From positions 1-8,367 of the forward strand of contig JABDPL010000224.1 of NCBI GenBank assembly GCA_013042825.1: a stretch of DNA of 8,367 bases. Reading direction: 5' to 3'. Positions 1 through 7,139 of this stretch are shown here, piece by piece. Origin of the DNA: Flavobacteriaceae bacterium (GTDB taxonomy: Bacteria > Bacteroidota > Bacteroidia > Flavobacteriales > Flavobacteriaceae). Position 1 is the stretch's first letter. The number at the start of each line of letters is the position of its first letter. The position numbers were made by a program, and so were the translations under genes. The notes beneath the pieces are model-generated. The model did no database searches and was not told where the DNA came from. It saw only the letters and a list, made by a program, of their open reading frames with translations.

Positions 1-73
1 TAAGAAAACGCAATTTTGGAGCATCAATGTTTTCAACAAATTAATTAACAGTAAAAGAGAAGACAGGATAGGC

Positions 74-1252
74 TTAGATATGAGAATTCAAAACTTCGAT
101 CAGTATGTCGCAGCCTTTGTTAAGTTCCTCATTTGTAATGGTTAAAGGTGGTGTTATCCTAATCGCTCGTGATTCAAACAACAACCAGAAAAGAATCAAT
201 CCACGGTCCTGACATTCCAAAATCACTTTATTAACAAGATCTGAAGCGGGTAAAACAGCGGCTAACATGAGACCTTTCCCACGAATTTCTTGGATTAAAG
301 GATGTTTTAATCGTTCACGGATTAGATTTGCCTTGTCTTCTATAGCTTCCATTAGTCTTGAGTCCTCGATTTCATTGAGTGTCGCCAGGGCGGCAGAGGC
401 AATAACCGGATGCCCTCCAAATGTTGTTATATGTCCCAACTCCGGATTCGATTGCAGGCAACTCATCATCTCGTTAGAAGCGCTGAAAGCCCCAATGGGT
501 AAACCACCGCCCAGTCCTTTTCCCATGACAACCATGTCTGGGATGCAATCAAAATGCTCGAAACCAAACATGCGTCCGGTTCTGCCAATTCCCGGTTGGA
601 TCTCATCGAGTATCAAAAGCGCACCGGCCTTATCACAGGCCTGACGTACTTTTTTTAAATAATCGTTCTCTGGAAGAATGAAACCGGCACCACCCTGAAT
701 GGTCTCCAAAACTACAGCAGCGGTTTCCGATGTTATATGCTTGAGATCGTTTTCTTCGTTGAACCGTATAAACCGTATATCCGGTATTAACGGACGGAAT
801 GCCCGTTTGCGGTCTTCATATCCCATAATGCTCAAGGCCCCCATGGTATTGCCATGATAGGCCAGTTCGGCTGCGATGATCTCTGATCGGCCGGTATAAC
901 GCCTGGCCAGTTTCATCGCACCTTCCATGGCCTCGGTGCCTGAATTGGTCAGATAGGTGGTTTCGAGTGGGTCTGGCAGTATTTCAGCAAGTTTTTTACT
1001 CAGTTCTACGGCAGGTTCCTGGATATATTCGCCATAAACCATGACATGCATATAGCGGTCCAGTTGGTCTTTTATTGCTGAAACAACAGCCGGATGCCTG
1101 TGTCCAAGGGCATTGGCCGAAACCCCGGCAACAAAATCGAGATAAGCCTTGCCGTTGGAATCATAGATATAGCTTCCTTCAGCCTTAGATATAGACATCG
1201 CCAGCGGATGGCTTGTAGTTTGCGCCTGATATTTAAAAAAATCGGCTTTAAT
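74..1252 (-). CDS. Class III PLP-dependent aminotransferase (aspartate aminotransferase family, acetylornithine/ornithine-like), probable ATT start
   Basis: Fold-type I, subgroup III aminotransferase that should move an amino group between an amino donor and a 2-oxo acid using pyridoxal phosphate in the cytoplasm. Counting from the ATT codon (392 aa), visible family features are the NSGTE phosphate-cup motif (103-107), YHG (132-134), LILDEIQ with the Asp that holds the PLP ring nitrogen (D216) and Q219, the Schiff-base lysine in GKGLGGG (K245), the TT pair (276-277) and the C-terminal RITPPL arginine (R365). All key residues are present, so it should be active. The first ATG is at 1198 (374 aa), but the frame stays open upstream and encodes FFKYQAQTTSHPLA, a stretch I recognise from flavobacterial relatives. 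No ATG, GTG or TTG lies there, only ATT at 1252-1250, which overlaps the stop of the upstream gene. No arginine-pathway genes are nearby, so the substrate is unknown and argD should not be assumed. Family call is firm; the start is inferred. Confidence 0.93.
   Translation of the reverse strand: MKADFFKYQAQTTSHPLAMSISKAEGSYIYDSNGKAYLDFVAGVSANALGHRHPAVVSAIKDQLDRYMHVMVYGEYIQEPAVELSKKLAEILPDPLETTYLTNSGTEAMEGAMKLARRYTGRSEIIAAELAYHGNTMGALSIMGYEDRKRAFRPLIPDIRFIRFNEENDLKHITSETAAVVLETIQGGAGFILPENDYLKKVRQACDKAGALLILDEIQPGIGRTGRMFGFEHFDCIPDMVVMGKGLGGGLPIGAFSASNEMMSCLQSNPELGHITTFGGHPVIASAALATLNEIEDSRLMEAIEDKANLIRERLKHPLIQEIRGKGLMLAAVLPASDLVNKVILECQDRGLILFWLLFESRAIRITPPLTITNEELNKGCDILIEVLNSHI
1248..1252 (-). 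promoter_or_regulatory. Stop/start overlap ATTAA: candidate ATT initiation codon coupled to upstream stop
   Basis: On the minus strand the OstA-like gene ends in TAA (1250-1248). The ATT codon (1252-1250) that would start the aminotransferase shares its final T with that stop. The geometry resembles the common TAATG/ATGA overlaps used for translational coupling, but with ATT in place of ATG. The preceding A-rich stretch has no Shine-Dalgarno motif, which is normal for this phylum. AUU initiation is known from infC, where IF3 senses it. Its use here is inferred from the reading frame and the N-terminal similarity only. Confidence 0.5.
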
Positions 1253-3032
1253 TTTCTTTTGTTTTTTTAAGTTTCCCCACCTTTTGCTTCTGAAGTTTAT
1301 CCTTCGGAATATTTCGTGAGGCCTTATCAGGTTCTAGCGTTTGAAGGCCTTTGGCCTCGTTATTCGCACGCGTGGTTCTCTCGATAAGCTTTGAATCGAA
1401 GAATTCCTCCTGCGGTTTATATTCTTCAAGGCCTTCTATTACCGGTAATTCCAGCGGGGGATCCTCTATGAAGAGATCTTCGATACTACGAGGTCGTTCA
1501 TCTTCCCGCCAGTCAAAACCACTTAAGAGCCGCTCCTTCTCGGGGAAATCCGGCTCCGGAAAGGTAGTGCCATCGATCTGATTGAGTTTCCTGACTTCAT
1601 CGATGGCATTATCGGTGATCCAGACCTTCATATTCCCCGATTTGGATTTATCAATACCCACCAGTTCATTCTTATCATTACGCAAATAATAAATCGATTC
1701 AGCATTGTTTAAAATATCGATAAGATAGAGTTCATTTTCCTTGAATTGCCCGATCAGTTTCTGGCCTTTGATCTGGTTATAACCATCCCCGAGGGAATCC
1801 CTGCTTATTACAAAAGCATTATCGAAGACCTTAAGCGAATCGAGCTGCTCGGTCTCCATATTTGATATGAGGTGAATGGAATCGCCCGTCATTTGATTCT
1901 CGACATTCCACAGTATTGGATTCCGCCTGACGCTGAAAGCATCCCTCGAATTATTATCCCGGAAATTGATCATTTGGGTTAACCCATTTTTATGGTCGGT
2001 ATGTATGGAATCGCATTTACCACTCAGATCAGATTTGAATATTTTAACTTTATAATATCCCCTCGTGATCCTGTTTTCCGGCTTACCGGTCACCATAAGG
2101 GTATCGGCATGCATATATAATGAGTCCCGCTCCTGTACGGTGATAGCCAGGGCCCTCTTGGTAATGAATACCGAATCCCGTTCTCTGAAGACTTCAGCAT
2201 AATGACCTTTAACTACCATATTATTCATGGTGTCGGTCACTTTAATATTATTTGTCGCGGAGGCAAAACTACTGTTCCTGTCAAAATACATACTGTCTCC
2301 CTCAAAGATCCGGTTGTCATAGTCAATGCGGGAATTCTTAACGAAATACCCTACATCATTATTGGTATCGTAAAAACCGCGCTCACAATAAATAGTGCTG
2401 GTTTCACTAACTATGGTGGTGGGTCCGAATAAATAGGCATTGCCGGTTTCGGTGTAAAAATCGAGCTGGTTTGAATCGATCGTATAGTCTTCATTTACGA
2501 GTTCTACATCCTTAACGAACTGGTATTTGCTGTCGGCCATATAATATCGCCCGATTCTGCTGGTAATGGTTCCTGAAGTATCTCTGACCACTTTGCCATA
2601 GGTGCGGTAATAGGCCTGTTGTTTTACCCGGTCGAAATAGAGGGTATCCGTTGTAAGCACTGAATTGGGTTCTGTTAACACCACCTCCCCGCTAGCGAAG
2701 GCCAGTTTGGTCTTGCCGCTATATTCAACATATTGCGAGGTCATATTAACCGTGTCACCCTGGATTACACGAACATTGCCATAGGCTTCAATAAAATCTT
2801 CGGCACCGTAATGAATGGCCTGATCGCACCAGAGGGTTGCCCCTTCATGGGATATCTTGACCTGGCTCATATCATCCCTGGTCAGAATAGTTGCCCCGGG
2901 ATATTTTTCCTCATCGCGTTCCAGATAGGGTGAATAATCGATTTCGACCCGTCTTCGCTCCTGGGAGAAGGCAGAAAATTGCACAAAAAGAAGTGCACAT
3001 AAGACAAGTATGATCAAATTCCTGTTAAACAC
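1248..3032 (-). CDS. OstA-like / LptA-family exported protein (probable LPS transport component)
   Basis: A 594-residue exported protein of the Bacteroidota OstA-like family. Related LptA/OstA proteins form beta-jellyroll bridges carrying lipopolysaccharide across the periplasm to LptD. The N-terminus is a classic signal peptide: two charged residues, hydrophobic core LIILVLCALLFVQF (7-19), then SAFS|QE with likely cleavage near residue 23. There is no lipobox cysteine. Residues about 45-480 show many short beta-strand units of the type 'DTLYFDR', 'GKVV', 'GDSMYFDR' and 'GDSIHLIS', as expected for repeated OstA strands, and far more of them than in the roughly 185-aa E. coli LptA. The tail (about 490-594) differs: a Pro/Glu/Asp-rich segment, then a Lys-rich end. 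Translation starts at GTG (3032); the next stop upstream leaves no in-frame ATG and the signal peptide is complete from here. The 3' end overlaps the probable aminotransferase start. Family assignment is good; the exact transport role is inferred from family. Confidence 0.88.
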   Translation of the reverse strand: MFNRNLIILVLCALLFVQFSAFSQERRRVEIDYSPYLERDEEKYPGATILTRDDMSQVKISHEGATLWCDQAIHYGAEDFIEAYGNVRVIQGDTVNMTSQYVEYSGKTKLAFASGEVVLTEPNSVLTTDTLYFDRVKQQAYYRTYGKVVRDTSGTITSRIGRYYMADSKYQFVKDVELVNEDYTIDSNQLDFYTETGNAYLFGPTTIVSETSTIYCERGFYDTNNDVGYFVKNSRIDYDNRIFEGDSMYFDRNSSFASATNNIKVTDTMNNMVVKGHYAEVFRERDSVFITKRALAITVQERDSLYMHADTLMVTGKPENRITRGYYKVKIFKSDLSGKCDSIHTDHKNGLTQMINFRDNNSRDAFSVRRNPILWNVENQMTGDSIHLISNMETEQLDSLKVFDNAFVISRDSLGDGYNQIKGQKLIGQFKENELYLIDILNNAESIYYLRNDKNELVGIDKSKSGNMKVWITDNAIDEVRKLNQIDGTTFPEPDFPEKERLLSGFDWREDERPRSIEDLFIEDPPLELPVIEGLEEYKPQEEFFDSKLIERTTRANNEAKGLQTLEPDKASRNIPKDKLQKQKVGKLKKTKEN

Positions 3033-3048
3033 GAATAGATGATTTCGA

Positions 3049-3056
3049 CAAAAATA
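3049..3056 (-). promoter_or_regulatory. Candidate Bacteroidota -7 box (TATTTTTG) before the OstA-like gene
   Basis: In the 92-base gap between purA and the OstA-like gene, the minus strand reads TATTTTTG, an exact fit to the TAnnTTTG -7 element of Bacteroidota primary sigma factors. It ends 16 bases before the GTG start. No TTG is found at the usual -33 distance, so this is half a promoter only. The rest of the gap is AT-rich, and I see no stem-loop followed by a T-run, so read-through from purA is also likely. Confidence 0.35.
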
Positions 3057-3124
3057 ACTATTAATTGAAATGATTATTGCCAGTTAAGGTTTATTTATGA
3101 GATACGGGAAGTCTGCAAATCGGT

Positions 3125-4396
3125 TTATCTGAACACGGTCTGCTCGCGATCAGGCCCTACCGAGACGATCTTTATCGGAATGTTTAATGCATTCTCCAGG
3201 AAATCGATGTAATCCAGCAATTCCGAAGGTAATTCGTCTGCTTTGGTCATTCCGGTCAAATCGGCTTTCCACCCTTTTAATTCGGTATAAACAGGCGAAA
3301 CATTATGCGCTTCTATATTAAACGGCAAATGCGTGATAACGTCACCCTTATAGTTGTAAGCGGTACAGACCTTTATGGTCTTAAATCCCGAGAGCACATC
3401 GGCTTTCATCATCATAAGCTGGGTCACCCCATTGATCTGACAGGCATATTTCAGTGCTACCAGGTCGAGCCAGCCGCAGCGCCTCGGCCTTCCGGTGGTT
3501 GCCCCGAACTCATGTCCGACACGTCCCATGGTCTCACCGTCCTCATCAAATAATTCCGTTGGAAAAGGACCAGATCCCACGCGGGTGGTGTAGGCTTTAA
3601 AAATACCAAAGACATCGCCTATTTTTGAAGGTGCCACACCCAATCCAATGCAAGCGCCTGCAGCGGTGGTGTTAGAGGAGGTGACATAGGGATAAGTGCC
3701 AAAATCGATATCAAGAAGTGACCCCTGGGCACCTTCTGCGAGTATGGAATGGTCGTCCTCGAGAGCCTTGAATATGAAATCTTCAGAATCTATAAAAGGT
3801 ATGGTTTTCAACACATCAATAGCCTTGAAGAACGCCTCTTCCAACTCGGCAAGGTCATATTGAATGTCGACATTATGGAATCCTATCATGGCCTCATGCT
3901 TGTTTGCGAGATTCCTGTAACGGGTTTTCCAGTCCTCAAGTTCCAGATCACCAACGCGAATGCCATTTCTACCGGTCTTATCCATATAGGTCGGACCAAT
4001 ACCTTTAAGCGTAGATCCGATCTTTGCTTTTCCTTTAGCGGCTTCACTGGCAGCATCCAGCAGCCTGTGGGTAGGAAGAATGAGATGTGCCTTTCTTGAT
4101 ATTTTGAGTTTCTTTCTGTAATCTACATTCTGAAGTTCGAGTTTTTCGAGTTCTTTATTAAAGATCACCGGATCGATCACAACACCATTGCCTACCAGGT
4201 TTATGGCGTCCTCATGGAATATACCCGATGGAATGGTATGCAGCACATGTTTCATCCCGTCAAACACCAGGGTATGCCCGGCATTTGGCCCGCCCTGAAA
4301 GCGGGCGATAATATTATAATTTGATGTGAGTACGTCAACAATTTTTCCCTTGCCTTCGTCACCCCATTGAAGTCCGAGTAGTAAATCTACTGCCAT
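3125..4396 (-). CDS. purA: Adenylosuccinate synthetase
   Basis: PurA joins IMP and aspartate using GTP to make adenylosuccinate, the first step of the AMP branch of purine synthesis, in the cytoplasm. The 423-aa length is typical. The N-terminal P-loop-like motif GDEGKGK (12-18) has the catalytic Asp at D13, and GPNAGHT places the catalytic His at H41, the same numbers as in the E. coli enzyme. Further signatures are GIGPTYMDKTGRNG (133-145, IMP and active-site loop), EGAQGSLLD (221-229), TTGRPRRCGW (300-309, aspartate loop region), KADVL (331-335, guanine-recognition region) and SVGPDREQT near the C-terminus. Translation begins at ATG 4396, 11 bases after the fur stop, which suggests co-transcription with fur. 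No Shine-Dalgarno is obvious. Nothing is missing or disrupted. Confidence 0.98.
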   Translation of the reverse strand: MAVDLLLGLQWGDEGKGKIVDVLTSNYNIIARFQGGPNAGHTLVFDGMKHVLHTIPSGIFHEDAINLVGNGVVIDPVIFNKELEKLELQNVDYRKKLKISRKAHLILPTHRLLDAASEAAKGKAKIGSTLKGIGPTYMDKTGRNGIRVGDLELEDWKTRYRNLANKHEAMIGFHNVDIQYDLAELEEAFFKAIDVLKTIPFIDSEDFIFKALEDDHSILAEGAQGSLLDIDFGTYPYVTSSNTTAAGACIGLGVAPSKIGDVFGIFKAYTTRVGSGPFPTELFDEDGETMGRVGHEFGATTGRPRRCGWLDLVALKYACQINGVTQLMMMKADVLSGFKTIKVCTAYNYKGDVITHLPFNIEAHNVSPVYTELKGWKADLTGMTKADELPSELLDYIDFLENALNIPIKIVSVGPDREQTVFR

Positions 4397-4407
4397 TCCG
4401 TGTTTGC

Positions 4408-4863
4408 TTATTTCTTAGTTGATTTTTTTGTTCCGTAAAAGTAGAGCGAGTGATTATGGATATCGATGTCAAAAACCTCCTCGATAGTCTGTTTAATCGA
4501 TTGAATACGTGGGTCGCAGAACTCGATCACCTGGCCTGAATCCGTAAGGATGACATGGTCATGCTGCCTGTCGAAATAGGACTTCTCGTAATGGGCCTGG
4601 TTTTTCCCGAATTGATGTTTTCTCACCAACCCGCATTCCAGCAAAAGGTCAATTGTGTTATATAAGGTAGCTCTCGAAACCCGGTAATTCTTCTCCTTCA
4701 TATTTATATAAAGCGATTCGATATCGAAATGGTCATCACTGTTATATATCTCCTGAAGAATAGCATAACGCTCCGGAGTTTTTCTATGACCATTATTTTC
4801 GAGAAATTCGGTAAACACCGTCTTGACTATCTCTTGATTTTTTGCCTCTGTAGCTGCACTCAT
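4408..4863 (-). CDS. Fur-family transcriptional regulator lacking the CxxC structural zinc motif
   Basis: A 151-residue Fur/PerR/Zur-superfamily DNA-binding protein. The N-terminal winged helix includes GHRKTPERYAIL and the recognition helix SRATLYNTIDLL (63-74). The C-terminal dimerisation domain keeps likely metal ligands H45, E93, H101-D-H103, E114 and H138, matching by eye E. coli Fur H33, E81, H88-D89-H90, E101 and H125. The structural CxxC of many Fur proteins (CLDCG) is replaced by LTDSG (106-110), and there is no C-terminal cysteine pair. Only two cysteines exist (C77, C116). It may sense iron, manganese, peroxide or something else; the sequence does not decide. I chose ATG 4863 rather than the in-frame TTG at 4875, because that TTG forms part of a TAAATTTG promoter-like box and adds only four residues. 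It sits 22 bases after rel and 11 before purA. Confidence 0.93.
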   Translation of the reverse strand: MSAATEAKNQEIVKTVFTEFLENNGHRKTPERYAILQEIYNSDDHFDIESLYINMKEKNYRVSRATLYNTIDLLLECGLVRKHQFGKNQAHYEKSYFDRQHDHVILTDSGQVIEFCDPRIQSIKQTIEEVFDIDIHNHSLYFYGTKKSTKK

Positions 4864-4872
4864 AATCAGCTT

Positions 4873-4880
4873 CAAATTTA
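4873..4880 (-). promoter_or_regulatory. Candidate Bacteroidota -7 box (TAAATTTG) before fur
   Basis: The minus strand carries TAAATTTG, an exact TAnnTTTG match, ending 9 bases before the fur ATG and lying within the 22-base rel-fur gap. If used, the transcript would start only a few bases from the ATG, giving a leaderless or nearly leaderless mRNA. No TTG sits at the usual -33 distance, which would fall inside the rel 3' end. A chance match in AT-rich DNA is possible. Confidence 0.3.
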
Positions 4881-4885
4881 CGTAT

Positions 4886-7090
4886 TTATTCTCGGCTTAC
4901 CTTGTCGATACCGTTTATTTTCTTCAGCCTGTCCATGAGCTTTTTGACCTCGGTATTATTCTTAACAACCACTGTTACCCGGCCTGTAAAGGTCCCTCCC
5001 TCGGTGTCGAAACTCACCCGTTTCATGTTTACATGCATGTTATCTGAAATGACCTTTGTGATATCATTTACAAGACCCATATTGTCGATGCCAGTCATTT
5101 TGATCTTGGCCGTAAATGCCTGTTCGGTAGAATCGATCCATTTAGCCTGAATAATACGGTAGGCATAATTCGATTGCAGGCTGAGAGCATTCGGACAATT
5201 ATTCTTGTGTACCTTTATCCCATCATTTATGGTGATAAAACCGAATACCGAATCTCCGGGAATAGGATTACAGCAACTGGCGATCTTATAATCAAGCCGG
5301 TCTTCCTCCTTGCCGAAGACTAGCATATCATATTTCGAAACGATCTCATCCTTATCGATATTGGGGGCCTTGCTGGGTTTCCTGATCCGGCTTTTTATAA
5401 AGCTCATCAGGGCATTGCTGCGCTGCGCAGCGTATTCCTTCAACATCTTATTGTCGATGGTGCCGATCGCGATCCTGTAGAACAGGTCTAAACTAGTGCT
5501 CAGCTTAAAATAATTGACAAGTTCGTTGATAACCTTCTCATCAACCGTGATCTTAAGTTGCTTTAATTTACGCCTCAGGATCTCTTTACCATCCTCAGCT
5601 ATTACCTTGCGTTCTGCATTCAGGGAAGATTTGATCTTACTGCGGGCACGGGCTGTTTTGGCATAATCCAGCCAGTTCGAATTCGGCTTGGCACTTTCGG
5701 AGGTCATGATCTCCACCTGGTCACCACTGTGCAATTCATGGCTTAGCGGCACAAGCTTCCCATTGACCTTGGCACCCCGGGTTTTCATGCCCACTTCAGT
5801 ATGTATGCTGAAGGCAAAATCCAGCGGTGTCGCCCCCTTAGGAAGGGATTTCAGATCACCTCTGGGTGTAAAAACGAAGATCTCTTTTGAATAGAGGTTC
5901 AGCTTGAAATCCTCAACGAAATCAACCGCATTCAATTCCGGATTTTCAAGGGCTTCCTGCAGCCTACTGATCCAAAGGTCAAGACTATCTTCGTCTTGGT
6001 TACCTTGCTTGTATTTAAAATGTGCGGCATAGCCTTTCTCGGCGATCTCGTTCATGCGTTCACTCCTGATCTGAACTTCCACCCATTTGCCCTGTGGTCC
6101 CATTACGGTTATGTGAAGCGCTTCATAACCCGTCGACTTTGGAGACGATAACCAATCCCGGAGTCGTGTCGGATTCGGACGGAAGTGGTCGGTGACAATA
6201 GAATAGATCTTCCAGGCCAGGAATTTTTCGTTTTCCAGATCGGACTTGTAGATGATTCGAACCGCAAACTTGTCGTATACCTCGTCGAATGACACCCCTT
6301 GTTTAACCATCTTATTCCGTATGGAAAAGATGGACTTGGGACGTCCTTTGATCTCATAGTTCAATCCTTCCTTATTCAATGAAGATTCAAGGACTTCGCT
6401 AAACTCCATGATATAGGCGTCCTGCTCCTCCTTGCTTTCCTTCATTTTATTCGCAATGTCTTCGTAAACCTCGGGCTCGGTATATTTGAGTCCGAGATCC
6501 TCAAGTTCGGTCTTGATGTTGTAAAGCCCTATCCGGTGGGCCAGTGGCGCATAAATATAAAGCGTCTCAGAAGCGATCTTGACCTGCTTGTCCTCACGCA
6601 TATGCTGAAGGGTCTGCATATTATGGAGGCGATCGGCGATCTTGATGATTATAACCCGCACATCGTCATTCAGGGTGAGCAGCATCTTCCTGAAGTTCTC
6701 AGCCTGCATCGAAATATCCTTATCCTTTTTCAGTGAAGAAATCTTGGTTAAACCATCGACTATGCGAGCGACGGTTTCACCGAATAACTGTTCTATATCA
6801 TCAAGGGAATAGGGGGTATCTTCAACGACGTCATGAAGCAGGGCCGCGGCAATAGAGGTGGCGTCCAGCCCGATTCCTGAAGCCACGATCTTAGCAACGG
6901 CGATGGGATGGAAAATATAGGCCTCACCAGACTTCCGGCGTTGATCCTTGTGTGCATCGACAGCGATATCAAACGCCTTACGGATCAGTTTCTTGTCTTC
7001 ATCCGTCAGGGTTCGGTAACTTATCTTTAGAAGCTCTTTATAGGCTCTGGCGATTGCGGCATTCTCCTGTTCTATCTCCACATCAGTCAT
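4886..7090 (-). CDS. rel: Bifunctional (p)ppGpp synthetase/hydrolase, RelA/SpoT family
   Basis: Full-length (734 aa) RSH enzyme that makes pppGpp/ppGpp from ATP and GTP/GDP and degrades it, controlling the stringent response. Domains in order: HD hydrolase (about 45-200) with metal-site residues H61, H86-D87 in HDVVEDT (with E90-D91) and D153 in DRLHN; synthetase (about 240-360) with RPKSIFSI (250-257), DKFAVR (D273), RLRDW, TGYEALH and EVQIRSE (E338); TGS (about 402-463) with IHTEVG (429-434); a helical linker; the zinc-finger/conserved-cysteine domain with CCNP (606-609) and C632; and a C-terminal ACT domain (about 657-732). Intact HD and synthetase residues predict both activities, as in Rel/SpoT rather than hydrolase-dead RelA. 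The synthetase motif reads RLRD (309-312), keeping the positive charge of the RxKD of bifunctional enzymes. It starts at ATG 7090, 49 bases after the protease stop, and is followed by fur after 22 bases. Confidence 0.97.
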   Translation of the reverse strand: MTDVEIEQENAAIARAYKELLKISYRTLTDEDKKLIRKAFDIAVDAHKDQRRKSGEAYIFHPIAVAKIVASGIGLDATSIAAALLHDVVEDTPYSLDDIEQLFGETVARIVDGLTKISSLKKDKDISMQAENFRKMLLTLNDDVRVIIIKIADRLHNMQTLQHMREDKQVKIASETLYIYAPLAHRIGLYNIKTELEDLGLKYTEPEVYEDIANKMKESKEEQDAYIMEFSEVLESSLNKEGLNYEIKGRPKSIFSIRNKMVKQGVSFDEVYDKFAVRIIYKSDLENEKFLAWKIYSIVTDHFRPNPTRLRDWLSSPKSTGYEALHITVMGPQGKWVEVQIRSERMNEIAEKGYAAHFKYKQGNQDEDSLDLWISRLQEALENPELNAVDFVEDFKLNLYSKEIFVFTPRGDLKSLPKGATPLDFAFSIHTEVGMKTRGAKVNGKLVPLSHELHSGDQVEIMTSESAKPNSNWLDYAKTARARSKIKSSLNAERKVIAEDGKEILRRKLKQLKITVDEKVINELVNYFKLSTSLDLFYRIAIGTIDNKMLKEYAAQRSNALMSFIKSRIRKPSKAPNIDKDEIVSKYDMLVFGKEEDRLDYKIASCCNPIPGDSVFGFITINDGIKVHKNNCPNALSLQSNYAYRIIQAKWIDSTEQAFTAKIKMTGIDNMGLVNDITKVISDNMHVNMKRVSFDTEGGTFTGRVTVVVKNNTEVKKLMDRLKKINGIDKVSRE

Positions 7091-7139
7091 AAATTAAAGG
7101 TAATGCAAAGAATAGAATTGCACAATAGCCGTTCATCGA

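Noticed and set aside
1..24. Possible next minus-strand gene starting at ATG 24 (MLQNCVFL...)
   Set aside because: Only eight codons are visible. They could begin a signal peptide of a following operon gene, but there is too little sequence to support a call.
267..644. Plus-strand open frame of 125 codons inside the aminotransferase
   Set aside because: It lies antisense to conserved catalytic sequence, has no recognisable domain and no promoter context; it is a shadow of the minus-strand gene.
3033..3124. Search for an intrinsic terminator after purA
   Set aside because: No GC-rich stem with a following T-run is seen on the minus strand in this gap.
3749..4099. Plus-strand open frame of 116 codons inside purA
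   Set aside because: It is antisense to conserved PurA motifs and its translation matches no family I know.
4864..4875. TTG 4875 as the fur start
   Set aside because: It adds only four residues (MKLI), lies inside a promoter-like box, and ATG 4863 is nearby and better.
6109..6357. Minus-strand 82-codon frame inside rel
   Set aside because: It is out of frame with the conserved synthetase domain that clearly occupies this stretch.
7095..7125. TTG-N20-TACCTTTA resembling a -33/-7 promoter before rel
   Set aside because: The -7 box has one mismatch and lies only 4 bases from the ATG, so transcription would begin at or inside the start codon.
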